From positions 14,970,892 to 15,034,891 of the forward strand of contig CM026424.1 in NCBI GenBank assembly GCA_014871385.1: a DNA stretch of 64,000 bases, in the 5' to 3' direction. This document shows positions 41,845 to 52,599 of this stretch, piece by piece. The stretch comes from Ceratodon purpureus. Lineage: Eukaryota > Streptophyta > Bryopsida > Pseudoditrichales > Ditrichaceae. Each line of letters opens with the position of its first letter. The first letter of the stretch is position 1. The position numbers and the translations under genes are program-made. The notes beneath the pieces were generated by a model. That model did not search any database. It was not told the DNA's origin and saw only the letters and a program-made list of their open reading frames with translations.

Positions 41845-42151
41845 GTAGAGCGTCCAAAAATGGCGCAGTGCCAAAAATGGAGCTCTAGTCATCTTCTATC
41901 AGAGGTACATAATAGCTTCCCCACCCAACAGTATCATGTACTGATGGAAAACATTATAGGGTGTGCGCCATTTTAGAAACACCTATGAATCCATCTTCAA
42001 AATTCATAACTAATTGTAGAAGAATCCAAAAATGATGATTCCACTTGCTCCAACTTTTTAATTAGTTTCCCCATGCATGAAAAATATTTGCACTGCTAAT
42101 TTCGCAGTAGATTCTCCAGGTTGAAATTTGCGCCATTATTGGACGCTCTAC
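41845..42151. repeat. 307-base inverted-repeat element (MITE-like)
   Basis: GTAGAGCGTCCAAAAATGGCGC at 41845-41866 returns inverted at 42130-42151 with one mismatch (22 bases). No coding content. A target duplication is not obvious. Confidence 0.6.
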
Positions 42152-42445
42152 TATACTACAAGGGCTGTTCATCATTCTCTCTACAAAAAGCTCCAAGTCT
42201 GGCAGTTTCTTTATATTACATTCTCTTTTAATCGCAGAATACTATCTGACGTGTTTATTTGGTAGCATACCAAGGCATCATACCAAGTTAATTAGCCTCC
42301 TTTGATGATATTCTCCATCTTTCCAGAATTTCCCACAGCCGCAAGTTTCCTGTGAGTGATAACTTACACCAGACTCCAGTTGCCTTAACAGAATTTCTTG
42401 TACAAAAGTTTCGTTCTACTTGGTAAATTAATTACATCTCAAAAC

Positions 42446-42499
42446 TGACATGAAGTAAGGACCTGTAAGGTATGACATGGAGTAAGGACCTGTAAGGTA
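42446..42499. repeat. 27-bp tandem duplication
   Basis: Two copies of a 27-base unit beginning TGACATGAAGTAAGG, differing at one base (A/G). Confidence 0.9.
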
Positions 42500-42541
42500 T
42501 GCTGCCCTAAAACCACCACACCCCGAAAATGGTTTGTTTGA

Positions 42542-42673
42542 CTTGAGATACATCAACCTTCAGCTTGAGATACATCAACCTTCAGCTTGAGATACATCAA
42601 CCTTCAGCTTGAGATACATCAACCTTCAGCTTGAGATACATCAACCTTCAGCTTGAGATACATCAACCTTCAG
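42542..42673. repeat. Minisatellite, six copies of a 22-bp unit
   Basis: Six successive copies of a 22-base unit (CTTGAGATACATCAACCTTC followed by AG) that look identical, followed by a partial copy (CTTGAGA). No spacers, so not CRISPR. Confidence 0.95.
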
Positions 42674-44426
42674 CTTGAGATGTAAAACCGCATTGTCAGT
42701 CATGATTTTGAGGACTAATTTGCATACTAGTCACCTTACTATTGGGTGAACTCTGACAATCATGTTGTTTTAGGTTAGATGCTGAGCAAATTTAGGACTA
42801 GTATTATTACTCATAGGAAAGTCAAAGTTAGAAATGAGTCATAGATTACTTTGCACTTTGAGATTTTCTATAAAATTGAGAATTGCAAATTTCATGATGC
42901 AAATTTTTGCATTCATCGTGAAATCTTGTTTCAAAGGCTAGAAGCCTAGAATATCTTTGGCCCAGGATTTTTGAGCTTCTATTACCTATATACACGGTTT
43001 TAGGACAACCAACCATTTAATAGAAGGTGGTACTTTCATATCTTTAAATTCTTCGAAGGAGGGGCTGCAAGAAGTCTAAATTTAAAAAATTTGGTCATGA
43101 AATTCTCTTATTCAAAATGGTTGAATTTACAAACAACAACAATATAGCAAGTGCATACAAAGAAAGTAAAACCTCATCTCAACACTTAACCCCCAAATGC
43201 CTGAGCCTATGACCACGGAAATAGACTTTGACTTTGGATGCTCTATTTTGCTACTATAAATAATGTAAAATATGAATTTTAGACTTTTCTTAGCTAGATA
43301 CACATGTTATCTACAAGAAATAATTTTATCAAAATTAAATGTTTCAAAATGTAATTAATATAAATTTTCAAATCAAAACAAACAAAGAAAATTCATATCA
43401 AATATAGGTTATACTAAAAAATTATGAAATATTTACCATAGATGAATATGACAACCAAAAACCTTATGTTGGTTACCGTGCTGAAAAATTATGTTTTAAT
43501 TCAAAAATATGATGAAAAAACCTAAAACCGTGGAAAATCAAGAAGTAGCCACGGTTATACCCCTTCATCTTAAACCAGCTATAATTCACTCAATTTTAGG
43601 TATTTTTCAAAATTTTAAATTGGACTGGAAAATAGATTTGCCAAACTAAATTTCGTTAGTTTACCTCAACTGCAAAAAAGATCATCCCGATAGTCAAAAT
43701 TGTGTTTCAGCTGTCTGTATCAAGGAGTTTTTGAATACACACACGGTATTGATCTTTTTGACTTTAAGGAGGCACCAAAATTCATGAAATTATTATTTTG
43801 AGAATTTTTTAATGAGGTTAGATAGATCTCTCTCAACTTTACCACGTGAAAAAAAATGGATGAAAAATTGTCATTTGGATGACAGTTATGGAACTTGGAA
43901 AAATGAAAACGACCTGTTTTTGGTCGTTTAGGCGTTTAGGGGTTAAAGTACTAAAGAATGCTTTAATCTACTACATATTGTACCAAAAACAAGTAAAGCC
44001 CACCTATCTGGTTTCCTTGAAATAGTCACTTTAAAAATTAAAAAAATCTTCTACAACAAATGAGTTCAAAGTTCTAGCAGTAGTTAATTTGCAAAGACTC
44101 AAAATAGATACAACCTCAATTCCATTAAGTAAGCGCTTGTTTTTGAAAAAGCTGTAGTTGAGAATTTGAATAGGCCTGCATAATCGAAAAGAAGGAAAAA
44201 AAGTTGGTTCTAAAGTAAGAAGTGACGAAGAGAAGGGAAACTACTCTAAATCATGATTGTAATTTGTACTGTGTGGCAAGAGTAACCAAATTGTTCCAGG
44301 GCAGGAAAAGCACAAGTACTTGCACTCTTTATGACCAAATACAAAATAGCATGTGAATTAACGCCAATTTCACATAATGGAGGTTCATACAAAAATTTAC
44401 TGTCACCAAGTTCAGCTGGCTTACAC

Positions 44427-45914
44427 TCATTTTTGTAGTTCCTTCCTCAATCGTCCAGACTTGTTCATCAGTTGTACCACCGACCTCAGAGTCTCCAAAG
44501 TCCTCAACTTCTTCGTGCCCAGCTTCAATATCAGGTTCTCCAAACGGGCCACTTCGTCTGCTACAACTCGATGTAATGGAGTCACCTCCGATGCACGAAG
44601 CTTGCGAATCGCCCTCTCTTTGAGAGCCTTGACCTGCACTAGCTTGTCAAGACTCAACATTTTGGAAAGAGCTTCATCCTTCAACTTGCTTGCACATTGC
44701 TCTGTGTTGCTGCATCACATCAGACTCTCAATCAGTTACAATCGTAAGAGATCGAGAAGCTAGCTAGCTTGACCTGATGCATGCATTTGAGGAAATGATC
44801 ATGACCTGGCTGTGAATATGTAGGTGTCAGCTTTCCCCAACTTGAATGTGCTTCCAGCTTTGGAGCCTTGACCGCGGCGATTACGGTACCCTGGAAATTG
44901 TTCCTGATGGAACGGAACTCGCTTCAAAAGTGTGAGTCCACCGGATTCGGCTTGCTCTTCCAGCAGCCAGCCATCATAGGGGTGACCCAGCTTGTGCGAG
45001 ACGTGGACCTGGCCTTCAGGTAACAACATCTCCTTCGCATTCGCAAAGAACAGTCGCACGAGCTCCTTATGCTTCCTGGTTTTGACAGAAAATCGACATG
45101 AACCAAACATGGCATTCTTCTAACTACAACATCAATTCCATTAAAACAGAGAATAGCTGAGTCATAGGTGAGTTGATAAGAAGGAAAGATGATAGATTCT
45201 TGAGTTGAAAGTGATTAAGGGAAGGGAGATGTACTACTCTAGGTATGGCAAGACAAAGTAGTTGAATGGTTAGAATTTGGCACATGTATAAACAACGCAA
45301 CCACTTGCACTTGATGCAAAGCGGCACATGGAATAACATCAATCAAACGGGATAGAGGTTCTAGTGACAATTGATTTAATAAGACAGCAATAGGACAGAA
45401 AAATACGCCATCATTGTTGGATGGTGTTCTCCGCGCCACAAATACCCAGCATGAGGGAAATTGAAAACGATGCGATGAAGGCCGGTAAAACGGAATTGAT
45501 GTTGTAAAGACATGTAGCAGGCATCGAAACTATGCAACACGAGTGCACCGCGGCGAGCCAGGTTAGATGTGTTCAACTCCGCATTCGTTCCATACTTTAT
45601 CAGTAAGTCACCTGCTCCAGCCAATTCCCAACTGGATTAAGATGCATACGCCAATCAAACTGCACAGTAACATTATAAAGAAACAGTCCTAGGTTCTGCA
45701 CAAGACTAAATAAACCACAGCATAGTTCAATATGTGTACCTTTGGAGTCGAGAGATGTGGCCACTATGTTGGTGGCAGAACCAAACGCAGTGGCCAGAGA
45801 TGAAGCGAAGGAGAAATCTCCCTCTCCGACTAACAAAATCAGCTGCTGGTTAGAATAATGTGATATCCTCTTGGCTTCCAGTATCTCATGTCCAGTCACC
45901 GGGACGTTATCCAT
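44427..45914 (-). CDS. DUF2431 / Bmt5-like methyltransferase, copy 2, possible C-terminal extension
   Basis: Same family and strand as the gene at 39-40.2 kb. Exon 1 45914-45740 (start ATG 45914, LILLVGEGDFSFASSLATAFG), exon 2 from 45611 (GDLLIKYGTN ... IVFNFPHAGYL), exon 3 45075 to ~44801 (KHKELVRLFFANAKEMLLP ... GYRNRRGQGSKAG). The end of exon 2 is less clear than in copy 1: the segment after FNFPHAG differs, and the best in-phase GT follows AGY directly, skipping about ten residues. Exon 3 either stops at 44799 or splices (CAG|GTCATG) to an exon 44709-44427. That exon codes ~93 residues of Leu/Lys/Glu-rich, coiled-coil-like sequence (DEVARLENLILKLGTKKLR) and stops cleanly. Codes for a ~210 or ~300 aa protein. 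Confidence 0.75.
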
Positions 45915-48587
45915 GTTTGGCTTCAGATTAATGTTCTGCAGACAAGATTGGTCATACTTAGTCACTAACGGATAACTTCTTCAGTGCTTACAGAGGATAT
46001 GCAGGAAAATACGGTAATATGTACCTCGGAGAATGCAAGTAGTAACTCAAACCTCGTAACTGATGAAGTAGTAGCATAGCCCGCTTGATCACTTCAAGCT
46101 GGGTTCATCACCGAATGCATATTCGATACTCCAATTGATCTTTCAGCTGCCATGAGTCCAATGGATTGATCGACACCGACATGTATCACTCTGAAACCTT
46201 GGAAAAATGTCTGCTCGGACCTGTAGCAAGTATGCTAGTGACATGCATACTTGTTGAGAATTCGCCATGGCTCAGGAAGTCACATGATCGCCGAAGCGAA
46301 GCTCGATCAGATTTAATTCGAAAATTATAGTACTGACAGTACATTTACGTGCATTAGAAAACGTCTTTTGAAGTACAGTACTGGATCACTGAAATCATGG
46401 TTCATTAAGCTTGAGCCTCAAAGTCGGCTTACAAAGTAATGTGACGTTGTGGGCTATGCCAAGCTTCCCTGAGACCTAAATTAGACTTCTGCTCTCCTGG
46501 AAGTTGTCAGCTGGCTTTTCACATCTCCTACACCTAAACATGTGTTTGCTCTTCAGATGTGATGATTTGGACAGTGAATATTTCGTGATTTCTGATTAGT
46601 ACAATACAACAGAGTTCACTAAACCTTAAATTGATTGAATTGGTGTTATTTCATGGTGTTATTTCATTGGTGATATATATATTGATGATTTTGTTGTGCT
46701 ATTTTGTATGGAGTCAAGTACATTGCAAGATATAGTGTCCCCTATGCAAGCATTTTTTTGTCCCATAAAGTTTGTCCACTTCTTGTACTACTCCTTAAAA
46801 ATTCAATTGTTCAAGGCCAATGAATTCCCACACAAGATATTGCATATATGATTAATAAAGTCAATATGATTGAGTTGATCAATTTTTCTATGTTATTCGC
46901 CGATTCAAGAGAAACAAACTTATTGGAAATTAATCAACATAAATATAATAAGGAATACATGAATCAATGAAGAAATGACATAGCTCTCTTAAACATTGAT
47001 TTTTGTGTATTGTTTGAGTGGTAGGAAATCAGTAGGAACCCATTCCACCCCAAAGCACACTTTTCAAGAAGTCTATTTTACAACTTCTTTAACAATGAGT
47101 GTTGTAATCATTATGCGTTGTTCATTGGTGAGAATGACATGTTTGATTGATTGAGTATTGCATCTTACCATCTAAAGTTGAGTGGAATTTTGTTCAATGT
47201 TTTGCAAGTATTTGTATAACGCACAATAATTAAGTTTCAATGCTTTCATCCACTATTAAAAATTTGAGTTTTTGGTGATGTCTTACGTGATGTCCTCAAA
47301 AACTTGTAGACGTTGACAGTAAGCTCTTGCAAGTGCAGAAAACATGAAGACATCTCTGTGTCTAAGAAGTCTCGAGGTAATTTGAGAGGGTAAAAAGTGT
47401 GCCATGTGGGTGCCACGTCGACGACACATTAGCACCAAGTGGACGGGCAATGCCACATGGCGATGAATTTCATCATGATGTGGACTTTTACGTGGTCCTG
47501 CAAAATCTATTGTGGCGGCACCAAAATCCAACGTGGTCTCAAGAAAATCTGATGTGGACCAGGGGAAAATGACGTAGTTTGCCACGTCAGCATAGTTTTA
47601 GGAGGTATTATATTCAAATCATGTTTATATTAGACATCACATAAGATATGAGCATTTTTTGCAAGCCATCTAAGATGGTTTTTGGGATATCTTAAGCGAT
47701 GTCTTGTGAAGTGTATGCGCGTCTGCCGTGACATTGCCTAAGACAAGGTGCTCTTGTTTTGTACTGGAAGATGTTTTAGAGGATATTTTTGAGAATGTTT
47801 AATATGATGTTCTAGAGGATTTTTTAGAGGATGTTGTAGAGGATATTTGAGACAATGTTTAAAAGGATGTTTGAGAGGATTCGATTGCACAGTTTCCTAG
47901 AAAAGATCCCCACGTCTTGTAGACCGTGTCTTACAAGAAATCCATTCCTATACTTAGACCAATTCAAAATTAACTTCATGAAAAGTTTAGAATGATTTAA
48001 TTTTTCTTTCATATCCACTCAAAATTAACTTCATGATAATCTTAGAGTAATTCCAAGGGCTAATATATATAAGGTGTGACAATTTATTCCACTTATGAGA
48101 TTTTGTCAACTTGTAATTATTCCAATGAATTCACAACCAATATGAGTATACATGACATATTGATTTTTCTAACATTATAAAATAGTGATAATGATGCAGA
48201 CTGTAGGCACAAGATATCCCTTAAAGGATAATCTGCCACATTTGGACTTTCCTAGAATTTGTGCATGTACTTGTAAATTCAATTTAAATCAAGATTTTCT
48301 GAAACTTTTATTGAAAAAATGCTATTTCGAGAGCTTTGTGTGGGGTTTTTTTAATTTATATCTCCAATGTAGGGACCAAAAGTTATGATGCTCTGAACTT
48401 CAAATGCTGCTTCTTGGGCAGCTAAAGCAACATAGTATCCTATGAGGAGGCTTGAGAATGTTTGACTTTTTCGGACGGCATATCCCCCACATGGACCACT
48501 TTGAGTGTAGGCCAGCTATAGGAACCAAAATATGCAGGGTTTAGTAAAAGATTTGGGGTGAATGATGAGAGAAGATGGGCTGTATAA
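45915..48587. other. Gene-free stretch
   Basis: About 2.7 kb. No supported frame. At 47.35-47.6 kb there is a cluster of CACGTGG/CCACGT-like words, and at 47.77-47.88 kb a run of diverged AGAGGATGTTTTAGAGGATAT-type repeats. The rest is AT-rich plant intergenic sequence. Confidence 0.5.
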
Positions 48588-49099
48588 GGCCGTTACCACA
48601 CCAAGGGCAGGCAGTTCAAATCGATGCCTCCCATTGGGCCAGCCGACCTGCCACACACCACACTAGTGGCAGGCAGGTGGCTGGCACCATGAAGTGGCGG
48701 TGTGCACAAAGCTCCTCACACTACCAGGGAAAACCCACTGGTAGTGAGACCTTTTGTGTCTACCTCATCCTAAACTGGGTCCACCATGTGATCTCCCCAC
48801 TCCTCCTCTGCTGCAGACCTGTGACTGTCGACTCTGACTCCGACCCACACTCTTGCACACGGCCTTCACTCCGCCCACACTTTGCACTTGCACTCCGCAT
48901 CCTTCCGCTGCACCTGCTCCACACCCATCCACTCCGCATGCGCCCTTCTTGGCAGCTAGTAGATTGCAAGACGGAGCACCTGCGATCACACCCGCCCTCT
49001 CTGTAGACGTGCACTCTGAAACCCCACCCACTTGTTTTCAATTTTCTCAATTGTGTTTTGGTTTGTTTTTTGTTGCATTGAATAGACTCGCAGGGGACA

Positions 49100-50799
49100 A
49101 TGCGTGACTCCAACGGTTCTACTCTGCCGCCAATGCCCGCCGACTTTCACTCGCAGCTTCCTATGATGACCCCGCCTCCATTTTTCCAAGGATTCACAGG
49201 TTCACCAAATCAAATGTCCTTCATGTTTCCGCATACCTTCATGCCCCATGTTCATGGTGTTGGATTTCCACCTCCTGTCCAAGGTAGTCCTTCCGCCCCC
49301 ATCGACCTCACTGAGCAATCCAAGCCAGCCAAGAAACGCAGGGTTGTGAAGAAAAAAAAGGAAGGAGTCAAGATGGATGTTACAAAAGAGGAGCTTGAGC
49401 TTCTAAAGCATGTTGGCCCATGGAAAGATCACTGGGTCATACAACTCATCACCATTCGGGCTGACATGCATAACACATTCAGTGCTCCACCAAAACAAGG
49501 TATTGTTTTCCTTCAATTCTCCTCTACTTTATTTCATAGAAACAAATCATGGTTGTCGAGGACATTGTTAGGTATTGCAGGTGAGGAGTTTGAATGCACC
49601 TGAGCTCATTGACATCATCTGCTGGAGATCACTCGACATCGCTTGTTGCTTGTGAGATAAACTGTGCCACTTTTCTCAAATTTAACTCTTCAGTTATCAC
49701 TAAACAATATGTGAATTAGATCGAATCAGCTCAGAAGATTGCTGAAGCTTTTTCTACATATCCATTGTGGGAATGGTAATCTTTGTGGGAATGGTGATTT
49801 CAGCATTTGCAGAGTATGGTCATGGGTCATGTGCATTGAGTTGTAGGAGTCCATTTTGCCAATGCACATTGCAATGTGATTGTTTTGCAGCATGCATTTC
49901 TGTTGGTTACTAGTAAATGCACATCTGCCATGTGGTTGTTGTGTTTCATGTATTAAGTTGTGTTTAAGGTGTTAAGCATTTGTGATGAGTTACTGGTAAA
50001 TGCACATGAAACATTGTGGGTTCTCTGTTTCATGTGTTATGATGGCATTTGTGATGAGTTACTGGTTGTGTAAAATTTAGTTGATTAGGTGCTTTTTCTG
50101 TTCTGATTTCACAGTTCATGTGCAGATGTATGCATTCTAGGTGCTCTGGTTATTTTGGTGAATGCACTTGACAGAGGAGCTAATTTGCTCAAATATGTTA
50201 CTAATGCATCCCCTGTTGGCATTTTTGCAGAGACAGGTTGATTGAGGCTATGGAAAGTGCTAGGTGAATCTGCTCATGTGAAACATATGCTGGATTTGTG
50301 TGCACGTGCAGGTGTGGATAACTGGTCTCGATTGCAATATACCAAGCTTGGTTCCATGTGCCCGGATTTCACAAAGGACAGTGAAGCCTGCCGAAAGAAA
50401 TGGACTGCTATCTACAACGACTATAAGGAGGACAAGGCCATGAACGCAAAGGCAGGTTCACACAGATCAGAGAAGTGCCGTTGGTATCAGCTCGTGGATG
50501 AGTTTACACATGACAGGGCGAATGTGGTCTCGCATGCACATGCGAGCGCTGCAAATCCAGATGGGCCCAAGTTCACAGCCACATCCGACACATTCACAAC
50601 AGAGGAACAAAGCAAGGAGAGTACATCCAAATCTCCTGAACCTAAGCGAAAGGAAGAAATTTTTTTGGAACGTTGCATTGGTGAGATAAGAGAGAGTAGT
50701 AAAAGTCTGATGGAAGGAATGAAGGCCAGTGATGACATGAAGATGGCTTTACTGCTAAGCATGCAGCAAACAATGCAGAAGTTAGTAGAGAAGCTCTAG
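49100..50799 (+). CDS. PIF/Harbinger ORF1: Myb/SANT (trihelix)-like DNA-binding protein
   Basis: Partner protein that in this superfamily helps the transposase bind the ends. Exon 1 49100-49499 has a Pro/Phe-rich start, a KKRRVVKKKKEG basic patch and the beginning of the SANT domain (EELELLKHVGPWKDHW). A GT at 49500 and the pyrimidine-rich tract ending TTTTTGCAG at 50230 suggest an intron. Exon 2 carries the rest of the trihelix (NWSRLQYTKLG, EACRKKWTAIYNDYKED, RWYQLVDEF), then an acidic linker and a Met/Gln-rich C-terminal helix. In the exon 2 frame a TGA lies just after that acceptor (50239-50241), so either the true acceptor is a few bases later or the copy has decayed. The join is uncertain. 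Confidence 0.7.
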
Positions 50800-50818
50800 G
50801 TAGTTGCTCTATCAGTTA

Positions 50819-52252
50819 TCATGCTCTGGAAAAGTTTCTGCAATACATGCCTTGGCCTTGGCCATCCAAAGACTCTTTGATGATTGCATTCCTTCTTGCA
50901 CAAAGCTCTTGAACAGTTTTCCCTCCTGTGCCCATTGCAATTTGAAACTGTTTTGCACATTCTTGCTTCATGTATTCTAGGGTCTCTCTATAGTTCTCAT
51001 CAATGCGTGCCAAGCTTTGTAGTGCGTGGTTTGCGACGGCCAATCTCTCTTGTGTGGATGTCCCTACTTGTCTAATCTCTCTTGTGTGGATGTCCCTACT
51101 TGTCTAGTGGTGGATACACCGTTGTGCACTTCGTCCGTTGCCTCCTGCATCCACTCAGTTTTCCAAAAACTATCCCCAAATATGATGCAAATGTTATGCA
51201 ACACCAAGCATGTGCTCACAAGTGCAGGGACATTCTTCAAATGCACATCAACTCTCTTTAACAGGATGCGCCACCTGCCCTTGAGCATCCCAAATGCTCT
51301 CTCTACGCTCATGCGTATGGAGCTTTGTACAAAATTCCAGTGGAGGCTCCTCTCTTGACAAGCCGTCTTTGTGGCCCCTGAACGGTGCCAACATCCAAGG
51401 GCGACAAGGATATGCAGCATCATCAAGTAGCGCGTACGGTGAGAGTCTTCCGCTCTCGCAGAACTGCCCAATATCAGTTCTCCTCCACAAGTTGGCATCA
51501 TGCATCGAGCCTACCCAACCTATGTCAAAATCCCAAAACAAGCATTTACTAGAAACCACCCCTTGCAAGAGGATAGAGTGGAATCCCTTACGGTTGTAGT
51601 AATCTGCGGCGTGTAGTTGGGGCGCTACAATGGGAATGTGGGAGCCATCCACGGCCCCCACCACATACGGTATGTTGTGAATGTTTTGAAACTCTTGTGC
51701 AAATTTCTCCATAACGCTAACTGAAGGCCATCTGATGAACCTCTTCAGCAAAACGGATTTCACGGCTCCACAGAATTGAGAGACAGCAAGTTGACTTGTA
51801 AAAAGACCAATTCTATACAAATCTGTGATGGTTTGCATTGAATTACTTGTCGCTAATCTGGATATGGCTACGGCAATCTTCACTTGAAGAGGAACTGCAA
51901 GTCGCATGCTCGTATCTTGCCGCATCATGACGGGTGCAAGGGTGCTACACAAATATTCAAATGTCAACACATCCATACGCATTCGCCCTTTGAACTTCCT
52001 CGCGTTAAATGACCCCAACAAATTTTGATCGGTGAATCCAGACTAATGTAAGCCTCTGTCATGTGCCCACATACGTCTTGGGCGCGCTACAAGAAGTCTC
52101 TTAAATCCTCGCAGTGCTAATGTCATGAAACATAGCTGTTGCCACTGCCACACAAGAACCGCGCTCTGATCCGTTGACATACTCTCCAAGATGACGAACA
52201 AAGAGCATTGGAAAACAAACAGAATCATGAGCCTCTGACCCTCGGCGTCCAT
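50819..52252 (-). pseudogene. PIF/Harbinger DDE transposase, inactivated
   Basis: Shows the Harbinger landmarks in order: RMRMDVLTFEYLC, the ISRLAT block, the first catalytic D in VVGAVDGSHIPI, the second in GSMHDANLW, and the E in VERAFGMLKGRWRIL. Breaks: an in-frame TAG at 52043-52045, between RPRRMWAHDRG and the rest; a one-base frameshift near 51345, between the LLDDAAYP segment and the VERAFG segment; and a 32-bp tandem duplication at 51042-51105, which shifts the frame before the C-terminal part (YRETLEYMKQECAKQF ... to 50819). The gene lies tail-to-tail with ORF1. Confidence 0.88.
51042..51105. repeat. 32-bp tandem duplication inside the Harbinger transposase
   Basis: Two exact copies of a 32-base unit beginning AATCTCTCTTGTGTGGATGT. 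Because 32 is not a multiple of three it disrupts the reading frame of the transposase C-terminus. Confidence 0.95.
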
Positions 52253-52599
52253 GTTTGAAATCTAGGGAGGGTTTTCTGCAAATCCTAGCTAAACATAAGG
52301 GACTGCAAGACAAATCGAAATGGTGAAAATCAGCCTTGGACTCTTTCTGTGACGCAGAGAGCAGGGGCAAGTTGGTTTGCAAAAGAGAAGCTGATGAGCC
52401 TGGGCCCTAGAGCAACCTTCACATGTTTGGGCTACCAGTCCAAGTCGCTTGACTTTGCCAGCAAGGATATCTGTTGGGGATCCTCTTTGCCGCCCGTGTG
52501 GTTGTGCTGGATCACTCTATCATGACATGGCACCAAGGGCTAGGCACAACCATAGCCTGCACCCACTTTTAGCCTGCCCTTGGTGTGGTAACTGGCTAA

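Larger units (their letters stand above)
40901..44426. other. Gene-free, AT-rich stretch with small repeats
   Basis: About 3.5 kb between the MITE and the second DUF2431 gene. No frame of interest is seen on either strand. It contains the inverted repeat at 41845-42151 and the tandem repeats at 42446-42499 and 42542-42673. Parts around 41.6-41.88 and 41.89-42.15 kb are diverged copies of each other (shared words such as AAAATTCATAACT and GATTCCACTTG). Confidence 0.6.
48588..52596. mobile_element. PIF/Harbinger transposon, 4.0 kb, with TAA target duplication
   Basis: 25-base terminal inverted repeats: GGCCGTTACCACACCAAGGG on the left and, read inward from the right end, GCCAGTTACCACACCAAGGG; both continue with CAGGC, and they differ at two positions. 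Direct TAA at 48585-48587 and 52597-52599. Inside are the two standard genes, a Myb/SANT-like protein (plus) and a DDE transposase (minus), converging. The transposase is broken in at least three places, so the copy is not autonomous, but its ends look competent. Confidence 0.95.

Noticed and set aside
48575..49031. Overlapping Pro/Ser/His-rich frames at the start of the Harbinger element
   Set aside because: They lie in the subterminal and leader region of the transposon, overlap in several frames and have no motif.
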